In this document: positions 54,909 to 63,428 of the stretch, one piece after another
Layout: every line of letters begins with the position of its first letter
How positions within the stretch are numbered: the first letter of the stretch is position 1
Source of the DNA: CAXBGS01 sp963975425
Lineage (GTDB): Bacteria > Planctomycetota > Planctomycetia > Pirellulales > Pirellulaceae
Reading direction: 5' to 3'
NCBI GenBank assembly: GCA_963975425.1
Contig: CAXBGS010000001.1
Coordinates: forward strand, 124,001-188,000
Length of the DNA stretch: 64,000 nt
The notes under the pieces: model-generated
What the model was told of the DNA's origin: nothing
The model's input: only the letters and a program-made list of their open reading frames with translations
Databases searched by the model: none
Translations under genes and position numbers: made by a program

Positions 54909-56138
54909 ATGAAGCGACGATCAGTCCTCCTGATGATCAGTTCGATGCGCGGGGGCGGCAGCGAGCGTCAGACATTGCTGCTGTTAAAGCATTTGGACCG
55001 CCAGCGTTTCGCGCCGCATTTGTACGTTACCGAGCGAGCCGGCGAATTGATGGCTAGCGTCCCCGATGATGTTCCCGTCCATTGTTTCAGTGACTGCCAG
55101 CCAACGGGTGACGAAAAAGCAGGTGGCCCAAAATCAGCTAGTCGCAAAACAGGCAAGCTGTACTTTCCTGGGCGTGTGCTGCGACAGCAGGTCGCGCATC
55201 TGCGATCGCTCGTCACCGACCAGTCGATCGACGTTATCTACGATCGCACCTTTCACATGACTTTGATCGCTGGGCAGCTTCGAAACATTGATAGGGTGTC
55301 GACCATCGTCAGTCCTCCCGAGCTTGCGCTGCCGCTAGTTGAATCGCGTTTCGTCGGTTTAAAGAGGAGACGCCTCGCACGTGGTTACCACCGTTCGAAG
55401 GCGGTCGTTGCGGTCAGCGAACAAAGTGCACAATCGGCACGTCGCTATTACGGACTCGGCCAGCGTCAAGTCCAGGTGATTCATAACCCCATCGACATCG
55501 ATGCGATCCGTCAGGCCGCCAAAGCGGAACTTTCCGAACCGATCGAGCGCGATGAATCGCTCACACTCGCCTGTGTCGGACGGATGTCTAGCGAAAAGGG
55601 GCATGCAGATCTGATCGATGCGTTGGCGGTCACCGAATCGACATGGCCATCGGATCGACCGACGATCACCGTGTGGATGATCGGCGATGGGCCGCTTCGC
55701 CAACAACTGGCGTCCCAAGCGGAGACAAAGTTGTCGAAACATCGTGTCAAATTCCTTGGCGCTCGCCGCGATGCCGCGGCACTGATCCAGGCGGCGAACG
55801 CGTTGGTATTGCCCTCTCACTTCGAAGGCTTGCCCAACGTCGTACTCGAAGCCATGGCGATTGGCACGCCCGTCATTGCCACACGTGCGGGCGGAACCGT
55901 GGAACTGCAACGAGATGAACCGACGATTCTATGGGCCGATCCGATGTCACCCGCCTCGTTGGCCCAAACGATCCTGGCGTTTTCGCACGAATCCCCCTCT
56001 TCACATGGCCCTTCAGTGGACCGCTCGTCGCCTGGCCCGAACGCGGTTTCGAAACGAGTCTCGGCGGCCATGCAGTTGGTCGAATCGCATCACGACGTTC
56101 GCAAGACCATCAAGCGGATCGAATCGCTGCTATCATGA
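54909..56138 (+). CDS. glycosyltransferase family 4
   Basis: 409 residues, GT-B fold. The N-terminal GGGSERQ loop, the central VIHNPIDIDAIR linker, the C-terminal Rossmann half (LACVGRMSSEKGHADLIDAL, MIGDGPLR) and the donor-binding EGLPNVVLEAMAIGTPVIATRAGG are present. It should transfer a sugar from a nucleotide donor to a lipid- or polysaccharide-linked acceptor at the inner face of the membrane. No other sugar-polymer genes lie next to it except the EEP and esterase genes. The extreme C-terminus is low-complexity. Confidence 0.92.
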   Translation: MKRRSVLLMISSMRGGGSERQTLLLLKHLDRQRFAPHLYVTERAGELMASVPDDVPVHCFSDCQPTGDEKAGGPKSASRKTGKLYFPGRVLRQQVAHLRSLVTDQSIDVIYDRTFHMTLIAGQLRNIDRVSTIVSPPELALPLVESRFVGLKRRRLARGYHRSKAVVAVSEQSAQSARRYYGLGQRQVQVIHNPIDIDAIRQAAKAELSEPIERDESLTLACVGRMSSEKGHADLIDALAVTESTWPSDRPTITVWMIGDGPLRQQLASQAETKLSKHRVKFLGARRDAAALIQAANALVLPSHFEGLPNVVLEAMAIGTPVIATRAGGTVELQRDEPTILWADPMSPASLAQTILAFSHESPSSHGPSVDRSSPGPNAVSKRVSAAMQLVESHHDVRKTIKRIESLLS

Positions 56139-56196
56139 TGTACCGCAGAACATCCCAGTAACGATACCGCCAACCGTTCTCCTGTGACGACGATTC

Positions 56197-57123
56197 ATGA
56201 CGCTGCACCCACAAAGCAAATCCTTTATCGAAGCGATGCGTGTTGCCGACGCTCCCGCATGGCAAGAAATGACGATCGAGCAGGCCAGAAAAACATTCAA
56301 CGAGCTGCCGATATTCGGCGATGCACCTGAGGTCGCGGACGTGGCGGACCATCAGCTTGCGGGAATCAATGTCCGCATCTATCGCCCCCAAGCCGATGGC
56401 GACGCGATCCCGCCTGCGACGATCGTTTTCTTCCACGGTGGTGGCTGGGTTTTGGGTGGGCTGGATAGTCACGATGCGCTGTGCCGTCGCCTGGCAATCG
56501 CGGCCGACCTGCCCGTGGTTAGTGTCGAGTATCGCCAACCGCCGGAAGACCCTTTCCCCGCGGCGGCCGAGGACTGTTTCACGGTTTGCGATGCACTATC
56601 GGTCGAACACGGCCAACTGAACCTCAGTGCCAATATGATCTTGGCGGGCGATAGCGCCGGAGGCAACTTGGCGGCTGTGGTCGGCCTGATGGCTCGCGAG
56701 AGAGGCGGTCCTCCGCTATTAGGTCAAGTATTGATCTATCCCGTACTCGACGCCAGCATGTCAACAGACAGCTATCAACAATTCGCAACAGACCATGGCC
56801 TGACTGCCGAAACGATGGCTTGGTTTTGGCAGAACTACACTGGAAACACGTCCGCGCGTCGCAACCCACTTGCGTGCCCCGACGCTGCCAGCGACTTCAG
56901 TGGTCTACCGCCGACCCATTTGATCGTTGCCGAATACGATGTGTTGCGCGACGAGGGGCTGCAATTCGCTCGACGGCTCAGTGACGCCGGTGTCCCAACA
57001 ACCTTGGAACATTGCGACGGGATGTTGCATGGCTTTGTTCACTTTGCGGGTGTTTTTGACGAAGCCGCGATCGTGACAAAGCAAATTGGCAAACAATGCA
57101 GACGGTGGGCTTCGGCCGATTAA
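56197..57123 (+). CDS. alpha/beta hydrolase, hormone-sensitive lipase family
   Basis: 308 residues, cytosolic. HGGGW (His80) forms the oxyanion hole, GDSAGG carries the nucleophile Ser153, and EYDVLRDEG and LHGFVH supply the acid and base. An N-terminal helical cap is present. Members hydrolyse short acyl esters. It starts 58 bases after the glycosyltransferase stop and may be in the same transcript. Confidence 0.92.
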   Translation: MTLHPQSKSFIEAMRVADAPAWQEMTIEQARKTFNELPIFGDAPEVADVADHQLAGINVRIYRPQADGDAIPPATIVFFHGGGWVLGGLDSHDALCRRLAIAADLPVVSVEYRQPPEDPFPAAAEDCFTVCDALSVEHGQLNLSANMILAGDSAGGNLAAVVGLMARERGGPPLLGQVLIYPVLDASMSTDSYQQFATDHGLTAETMAWFWQNYTGNTSARRNPLACPDAASDFSGLPPTHLIVAEYDVLRDEGLQFARRLSDAGVPTTLEHCDGMLHGFVHFAGVFDEAAIVTKQIGKQCRRWASAD

Positions 57124-57194
57124 GAATCGGTCAGCATCGACGTCGGCGTCATGATGCAGCCACCGAACCGCAGTGAGTGCACCGCCACCGTACT

Positions 57195-60104
57195 CTACCA
57201 GTAGACGTATTGCTGAAACCGCTCGCGATCAGGTTTTGGTAACGCGTGAACATCCTCGACGACATAGCGGTTGTCTTCGGTATCGATCAGCAATTTACCT
57301 TGCTCGCCGAAATCGATCGCTTGGCTTGCCGTCCAGCGCATTGAAAACCGCTCGGGGCCGGCCTCGGTTTCGACGTCCAGGTCCAAGTATCCGTGCGTCA
57401 GGTTCGCTTTCAAGACACGGCGAATTCGACGCAGCAAATAGTGTCGGTCGAGCGCAGCCTGGACGATCAACCGGTTGCCATTGCGCAGTTCGTTTAGGTC
57501 CTCGATGATTCCGATTTCAATGGCATCACCTTCGCTATCCCAGCATCGAACACTGATATATTTATCCCGATGTCTGGCTGGAAAAATGCGAACGCAGAAA
57601 ACCCCGCGATGATGTTCGCCTTCCTCGTCCACCAGCGAAACTCGCTGCCAATCGTCGACGGTCAGTTCGATGCGATTGGGGTCAAGCCAGCGAATCAGAG
57701 TGGGATCGTCGCGAGTGGTTTTCTCGGGGTCATCGCTTTCGATCCAAGGGTCACCGGCATCGCGGTCAACGTCGACAGCATGAGCCCCATCGTTGTTGAT
57801 CGTTTCGTTGACGACGCTGGCATCGTCAGAACTTAGCAATTTGTCGACGTTCGGATTTTTTGACACCCGCATTTGAATGCGAATCATTTTTGCGTACGTT
57901 CCATCTTGCTGCAGTAGTTCGACGTGCGATCCCTCTTCGATCAAATGTCCTCGATCGAACACAAGAATCCGATCGGCATTTCGCAGCGTCGAAAGTCGGT
58001 GAGCGATTGCCAGAGTGGTGCGGTTGGCCGTCAGTCGCTGTAGCGCATCTTGGATCCGCTTTTCCGATTCTGCATCAATATTGCTAGTTGCTTCATCCAA
58101 CACCAAGATCCGCGGGTCATACAACAGCGTTCTTGCGATTGACAATCGTTGCTTTTCGCCACCGGAAAGGCCAGCCCCGCGTTGACCCAACACGGTGTCG
58201 TACCCGAGCGGTTGTCGACAGATAAAATCATGCGCACCGGCCGCTTTCGCGGCTGCCAATGCGTCCTTCACGGACGTCTGCTTGCGACCATACGTCAGAT
58301 TTTTCCAGATGGTGCCTCGAAACAAAAACGATTCTTGCAGCACGATTCCGATGTTGCGACGCAGATCGTCACCCACAAGCTCGCGAACATCAATTCCGTC
58401 AATGGTGATTCGGCCTTCCTGAACGTCATAGAATCGACTCAGCAGATTGACGATCGTTGTCTTACCGCTGCCGCTGCGCCCCACGATGCCAACCATTTCG
58501 CCTGGTGCAACGTCAAACGAAATATCTTTCAGCACCGGCTGATTGGCGTCGTAACCAAATGTTACGTTTTCGAATCGAATTGCGCCCTTGGGATTCGGAC
58601 AAGCAATCGCGTTTGGTGACTCGCCCAACGTTGCAGGTGTATCGAGTAATTCCAACACGCGTTTGCTGCCGGACATAAAACTTGTCAACCAAGTCGTGAA
58701 ACTAGAGAGCGCGTTTAGTGGCGCGTAGAACATCGCCAAGTAAGCCAGAAACGCGATCAATTCGCCCAGCGTCATTTCTTCGCCAATCACATCACGGCCG
58801 CCCACATACCAGACGATCAATCCGCCCAGCGAGAAGACGATCTGCATCGATGCGGCGTATCCCGAATTTGTGACGTCGACCCACAGCCGCCACTGCGTCA
58901 GCCGCTTTCGTGCATCTTGAAACCGATCAAACTCGCGGCCCTCTTGCCCGAATGCTTTGACAACGCGGATGCCGTGCAGCATATCGTTCAGCGCCGTCAT
59001 CTGCTTTGCCGACGCATCGCGCAAACGATAGTACCTGGGATAGACCCGATTCCAGAACACCCACGAACCCAGCAAGACAAAGGGCACCGGAATCAACGTG
59101 AACAGTGCAAGTTTTGGATTGATCACCATGAGCATGATGCCCACGCCGACCAGCTTGACCGCCTGCAGCAAGAAACCTCCGGTGAATTGGTGAATCAATC
59201 CGTGCATGGCCTCACTATCATGCGAGACACGACTAATGATCGATCCAGTGTTGTGCCGGTCATAGTAGGCGACCGAGAGTGTCCCAAGCTTGGTGACCAA
59301 GTCGTCACGCAGTTGCCCGGTAATTCCAACGCCGACGGCGGTTGCGATACGGCCTTTGATGAACGCGACCGCACTTAGCAACACTCGCGAAGCCGCCAAC
59401 GCCAAAACAACGACCAGCAGGGCGGTGCGAAAATCGCCCATTGCTTCGGCAGCTGTTGGAACACTGGCGCCCCCACGCATCAGAATATGATCGACCATGT
59501 ACTGCTGTAATTTCGGCGGCACCAACTCGGCAACAACGCCCACCACCGTCAACAGACATAGCGCGATCGCACCTCGGCGATGCGGTGCGATCAGTTCAAA
59601 AACCCGTTGCAGAATTCGACCGCGCTGCATGCATCGTGGACAGTGCGCACTTGAGGGGCCACTGTTTGCCGGCAATCGTAAACCGCACTCGTCGCATCGC
59701 GCGGGTTCGCAATGCTGTGTTTCGAATTCGGCGTCTCCGCCGGCGGCCAAGGCTTCGATCTGTCGCGACACCTGATGAAACCGCTGCGAGTGCGCGTTGG
59801 AATATCGCAGCATATCGGTCCAGCAGTCGCCAAGCAGAATCTGCAGCCGCCCCGATCCCACGCCGGCAATCGTCCGGACATCCTGGATGTCATCCAACAA
59901 GACGCTTCGCAGCAAGCGGCCTTCGTCAAGTGACTGATAAACAGATAGACAGTCCGACGTTACGATCAGCCAATTGGATGTTTTGTTGCCGTCAAGATCG
60001 ATGTCGGTGGAGACGGAAAGAAGGACCGAACTGTGGTCGATGCCACGCCGGTCAAAGGTAGAGCGTGCCGATGCGGGCAATAAGACAGCTTGAACCATAC
60101 GCAC
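57195..60104 (-). CDS. ABC exporter fused to a C-terminal DUF1854 domain
   Basis: 969 residues. Residues 1-110 form a beta-rich PH-like domain. A CxxC...CxxC zinc ribbon (CDECGLRLP, HCPRC) lies at about 137-165. A six-helix exporter domain follows (LSVAYYDRHNTGSIISRVSHDSE), then a nucleotide-binding domain with Walker A GRSGSGKTT, signature LSGGEKQR and Walker B ILVLDEATS. The last 180 residues match DUF1854 (RIFPARHRDKYISVRCWDSEG, ...GEQGKLLIDTEDNRYVVEDVHAL). In several bacteria a separate DUF1854 gene accompanies an ABC exporter linked to cyanophycin-type polymers; here the parts are one protein. Substrate is unknown. Confidence 0.92.
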   Translation of the reverse strand: MRMVQAVLLPASARSTFDRRGIDHSSVLLSVSTDIDLDGNKTSNWLIVTSDCLSVYQSLDEGRLLRSVLLDDIQDVRTIAGVGSGRLQILLGDCWTDMLRYSNAHSQRFHQVSRQIEALAAGGDAEFETQHCEPARCDECGLRLPANSGPSSAHCPRCMQRGRILQRVFELIAPHRRGAIALCLLTVVGVVAELVPPKLQQYMVDHILMRGGASVPTAAEAMGDFRTALLVVVLALAASRVLLSAVAFIKGRIATAVGVGITGQLRDDLVTKLGTLSVAYYDRHNTGSIISRVSHDSEAMHGLIHQFTGGFLLQAVKLVGVGIMLMVINPKLALFTLIPVPFVLLGSWVFWNRVYPRYYRLRDASAKQMTALNDMLHGIRVVKAFGQEGREFDRFQDARKRLTQWRLWVDVTNSGYAASMQIVFSLGGLIVWYVGGRDVIGEEMTLGELIAFLAYLAMFYAPLNALSSFTTWLTSFMSGSKRVLELLDTPATLGESPNAIACPNPKGAIRFENVTFGYDANQPVLKDISFDVAPGEMVGIVGRSGSGKTTIVNLLSRFYDVQEGRITIDGIDVRELVGDDLRRNIGIVLQESFLFRGTIWKNLTYGRKQTSVKDALAAAKAAGAHDFICRQPLGYDTVLGQRGAGLSGGEKQRLSIARTLLYDPRILVLDEATSNIDAESEKRIQDALQRLTANRTTLAIAHRLSTLRNADRILVFDRGHLIEEGSHVELLQQDGTYAKMIRIQMRVSKNPNVDKLLSSDDASVVNETINNDGAHAVDVDRDAGDPWIESDDPEKTTRDDPTLIRWLDPNRIELTVDDWQRVSLVDEEGEHHRGVFCVRIFPARHRDKYISVRCWDSEGDAIEIGIIEDLNELRNGNRLIVQAALDRHYLLRRIRRVLKANLTHGYLDLDVETEAGPERFSMRWTASQAIDFGEQGKLLIDTEDNRYVVEDVHALPKPDRERFQQYVYW

Positions 60105-60248
60105 CTGTTTTGCGAGGAAGAAATCGCTCAGCGGATCGACCTTGACCGCGAGACATCGTGCCGCCGCGATCGATCACGCCGCAAAATCAGCGGCGAGCGC
60201 GCAACATGCACCTACAACAGAAAGCGTCAATCGCTCGTCAGAACCGTA

Positions 60249-61199
60249 TTATTTCTGTTGCTGTGTCCAGCCGCGGATCATGTCTCGCAACAAAGCGAGC
60301 TCTTGCATCAGCTTCGGCAGGGACTTGTCCATGTGCTCAAAGAACCACGGCCCTCGGTATCCGGCGTCCCATCCGATTTGAAAACACCGTTCCAAATCGT
60401 ACGCGTCGTGCCCAATCACGCCTTGGGCATCGGGTGCAGACATCGTTTTTACTTTGAAATCACAGGTGACGGCATGCGGATAAGCATTCTCGAGTCCTTG
60501 ATACCTGGCTGCGTCGGTCCAGTTGCCCGTATCAACCGATACAAAAAGTCCATCGCCGACCGCATCGAGAACGCGAGGAACTGCATCAGGGTCATCCTGA
60601 ATCCAACCAAAGTTTTCGATCAGCATCGCAATGTCTTTCTCAGCCGCATATTCGACCAACTCACGATAACTCTGGACATAGGCGTCGAAATCGGGGGCAT
60701 CGAACAAAGGTAAGGGCCGGGCCCAGCGACATCCCAAAACAGCGGCGGCATCGATGGATTTCTTGTAGTCCACCATTGCCAATTTTCGTGTCTCGGGATC
60801 GGGACTGCCCATATCGATTCCCTTTTGATTCATCTTTAAATTGGTCAGTGTACATCCGGCGCGTTCGGCACGATCACGCAGCTTTGTTAGATATGCCGGT
60901 TCCAGCGACGGCAGATTCGCACTCATCAAGTCCAAGACGTCCATGTCAAGTTCGTCACGCAGGATGACAGGCAAATCAAGAAGGCGAATCTTTCCTTCCG
61001 TTGCGGTCTCGGACAGGTGCCGCATCACAGTTCCGGTCGTGATGCCAATCTTGCCGACAAGGTCGTCGTGTTTGTTGCTCGGCACTGCTGCCTGAAGTAA
61101 TGTCGACGGGCAACACAACGTCGCAGCCGAACCCAGCGTTGTGGTTGAACTCAGTACGGCGACGGCGGCTCTGCTAAAATCTCGTCGTGTCACTTGCAT
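60249..61199 (-). CDS. Tat-exported TIM-barrel sugar isomerase/epimerase-like protein
   Basis: 316 residues. The N-terminus MQVTRRDFSRAAVAVLSSTTTLGSAA is a twin-arginine signal, common on planctomycete proteins of this kind. The rest resembles xylose isomerase-like/AP endonuclease family 2 TIM barrels (DVLDLMSANLPSLEPAYLTKLRDRAERAGC, IAMLIENFGW with a metal Glu, VDTGNW with Asp, CDFKVK). It may isomerise sugars in the periplasm. It lies divergently 40 bases from the start of the broken sulfatase gene. Confidence 0.87.
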   Translation of the reverse strand: MQVTRRDFSRAAVAVLSSTTTLGSAATLCCPSTLLQAAVPSNKHDDLVGKIGITTGTVMRHLSETATEGKIRLLDLPVILRDELDMDVLDLMSANLPSLEPAYLTKLRDRAERAGCTLTNLKMNQKGIDMGSPDPETRKLAMVDYKKSIDAAAVLGCRWARPLPLFDAPDFDAYVQSYRELVEYAAEKDIAMLIENFGWIQDDPDAVPRVLDAVGDGLFVSVDTGNWTDAARYQGLENAYPHAVTCDFKVKTMSAPDAQGVIGHDAYDLERCFQIGWDAGYRGPWFFEHMDKSLPKLMQELALLRDMIRGWTQQQK

Positions 61200-61239
61200 G
61201 TATCAAACTTCCCAGTTCACGTTCTTGTTGCGGTTTAAA

Positions 61240-61377
61240 ATGAAATTCTCTGAGTCCACCCGCTGTCTTCGTCTCTTTGCGCTGAGTGCGTTGATCATTG
61301 TGACGTATTGTGGCAATGTTGTGGCGGCGCCGCCCAACGTCGTCATCATCTATGCCGACGACATGGGATGCTATTGA
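61240..61377 (+). pseudogene. truncated sulfatase, N-terminal 44 codons only
   Basis: From ATG 61240 the frame reads a signal peptide (LFALSALIIVTYCGNVVAA) followed by PPNVVIIYADDMG, the first metal-binding motif of an S1 sulfatase. After this the frame meets CY and a TGA stop at 61377, and sulfatase similarity ends at about 61370. No formylglycine site or further parts follow. The sequence beyond belongs to the serine-recombinase element. The 3' part may lie past the right edge of the window. Confidence 0.85.
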
Positions 61378-61540
61378 AGGTTGAACACGCCCAATCATTG
61401 GAGAACACAGGTTTTTTGCTTAACTTGAGGCAAATTCAAATTGCGGAGAATTGCGACCGAATTACGCGAATCGAGGGGCATCAACTACACTTTGCTACAC
61501 AAATAGGGGCAGCAGTCCCTTCGAAGTTTTATTGCTCATG

Positions 61541-61583
61541 TCTGTTAACCACGCTGCCAAAGGTTCGAATCCTGCCGGGGGAG
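61541..61583 (+). other. tRNA-like 3' end, possible attachment site
   Basis: TCTGTTAACC resembles an anticodon loop with GTT (Asn). GGTTCGAATCC is a canonical T-loop with part of its stem, and CGGGGGAG follows as a 3' acceptor strand. The outer T-stem pairs (AAA against TGC) do not match, and no matching 5' half is found at the right distance upstream. It is therefore a remnant or mimic, not a working tRNA. It overlaps the last 13 codons of the recombinase gene on the other strand. Confidence 0.6.
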
Positions 61584-63287
61584 CTTTCCGGACACTTGTG
61601 CGAACATTTCGTCCGAATCGCTTAACACTTCAGGGTCGGCACCATCAATGGTGTCGGCCCTGTTTTGCGTTTGGGGTGGGGGACTGCCGTTTTCGGGGTC
61701 GTTTGAATCCCAGCCCAAGCCGTGATCTGGTCGAACTTCGGGGAACAGTTTCAGCACGTAGGTGCCCGTTTTCCCGTCTTCTGATGGCTGGAGTTCAAGC
61801 ACTTCGATGTAGTGTCGGAGAATCTGTGCCTGCTCCTCCGGTGTGGCAGCGTCCAGTATTTCTCCGACATCTTCCCAAGACTCAAGGAACGTCTTTGCGT
61901 CCTCACTGATTCTTTGAGCTGGTTGCTGCTCATTCTCGATTTGGTTGAGTTGCTGACCAAGGGATTGGTCTTCCTTTTCAAGCTGCCGCAACTCACCTTC
62001 AACACTCTTCAGGCCTTCCGCCCCAAGGCTCTTCAAGACCTCGATGAGTCGCGTAATACTGGCTCTGGTTTTTTGCTGTTGGCGACGAAGAATGACTTCC
62101 TGCTGTTTGAGCTTCTCCGATTCGCCTGCAAGGCAATGAATCGCACGGTCAACAATCTTCTCACGTGTTTCGATGACTTGACCGATCTCACGGACGCGTC
62201 CGATAACGGCTTCTTCCAATGCCTCAGCCGGAATTCGTGGCGAGTTGCAGGAAAACTTCCCCGCCTCGTGACTTTGACGAGTGCAGCTGTAGTAATGATA
62301 TGCTCGATGCTTGTTGTGTGCAGAGTGCCCAACGAGACTGGATCCGCAGGGGCAACGTAACAGGCCAGACAAGAGGTAATGCCGAGTGTTGGCTTGCTTC
62401 TTCCGATTCGTTCGCCGTTTCGTGGTCTGACCGATGGCCTGCTGGACGCGTTCAAACTGTTCTTTGCTAATGATTGGTTCGTGGCAATCGTCGACGGCGA
62501 CTTCGCCCCACGAAACACGGCCAATGTAAACAGCATTGCGAAGCAATCCGATGATCTTCTGTTTGGAAAACAGATTTCCGCCTCGGACTTTGTCTGAACG
62601 TGTTGTGTACGTTGGATAACGAATTCCAGCTTCGCTAAGCCGCCGCGTAATCGCCCCTGCCGAACCGAGCTCTTCAAAGCCATCAAAAATCCGGTGAACC
62701 AACTCGGCTTCTTCTGGCTCGATCACGAGTTTTCCAGAGTCGCCATTTGCAACTCGATAACCCAAAACGTGGCCACCGTTCCAGAGTCCGCGTTCGGCAC
62801 GATCTCTCATGATTGAAACCGTGCGTTCTGCTGTCATGCTTCGCTCAAGTTGAGCGAACACCATGATTAATTGCACCATTGCCACGCCAGTCGGCATCGA
62901 AGTGTCGAACTTCTCTCGCAAAGAGATTACGTCAACGTCGTGCTGGGCGAACAAATCCCAGAGATCGACGAAGTCTTTGAGGCTACGCGTAATGCGGTCG
63001 AGTTTGAAGCAAATTACAACGTCGATTTTTCCCGCTTCGATGTCGCGTTTCAATCGTTGCAGCTGTGGACGATTCTGATCCTTCGCCGACCGTCCTGCAT
63101 CAATGTAGAATTCGGTCGAGTTTATCGCCCAGTTTTCTCGGCGAATTCTAAACTCCACCTCTTGTTCAATCTCATGCTGCTGAGCAACAAGGCTATCGCC
63201 TTCATTGACCTGTCTTTGAGAGGAGACTCGAACATAGCCAGCAATTCGTCGAGGACTTTTCTCAATTGTTTGCTTTTTTCGAGCCAT
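61545..63287 (-). CDS. large serine recombinase
   Basis: 580 residues from ATG 63287 (a GTG lies three codons upstream). The resolvase domain has the catalytic serine in YVRVSSQRQ, DRITRSLKDFVDLWDL and the LERSMTAERTVSIMRDRAERG helix. A recombinase domain (LGYRVANGDSGKLVIEPEEAELV), a zinc ribbon (LRCPCGSSLVGHS...YYSCTRQ...FSCNS) and a long coiled coil (LKQQEVILRRQQQKTR...) follow, the layout of phage- and element-type integrases. It should join attachment sites by double-strand cleavage with 2-base staggers. Its last codons (KLPRQDSNLWQRG) are antisense to a tRNA-like 3' end, which fits an att site at the gene end. Confidence 0.93.
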   Translation of the reverse strand: MARKKQTIEKSPRRIAGYVRVSSQRQVNEGDSLVAQQHEIEQEVEFRIRRENWAINSTEFYIDAGRSAKDQNRPQLQRLKRDIEAGKIDVVICFKLDRITRSLKDFVDLWDLFAQHDVDVISLREKFDTSMPTGVAMVQLIMVFAQLERSMTAERTVSIMRDRAERGLWNGGHVLGYRVANGDSGKLVIEPEEAELVHRIFDGFEELGSAGAITRRLSEAGIRYPTYTTRSDKVRGGNLFSKQKIIGLLRNAVYIGRVSWGEVAVDDCHEPIISKEQFERVQQAIGQTTKRRTNRKKQANTRHYLLSGLLRCPCGSSLVGHSAHNKHRAYHYYSCTRQSHEAGKFSCNSPRIPAEALEEAVIGRVREIGQVIETREKIVDRAIHCLAGESEKLKQQEVILRRQQQKTRASITRLIEVLKSLGAEGLKSVEGELRQLEKEDQSLGQQLNQIENEQQPAQRISEDAKTFLESWEDVGEILDAATPEEQAQILRHYIEVLELQPSEDGKTGTYVLKLFPEVRPDHGLGWDSNDPENGSPPPQTQNRADTIDGADPEVLSDSDEMFAQVSGKLPRQDSNLWQRG

Positions 63288-63428
63288 CGTTTTCACTCAC
63301 ACTATTGATGTCGATATTTGGTACGTCTTTGCATGCTGATTGCACGTTCGAGATCGCCGTCTAAATTGTATCTTCTTTCTCCGAGTTGCCTGCATCACTT
63401 CCGGCGAGCCGTGCAAGAATTTCAGCGA

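Noticed and set aside
61511..61583. functional tRNA-Asn gene
   Set aside because: The 5' acceptor half and D-arm are missing and the outer T-stem does not pair, so only a 3'-end remnant is supported.
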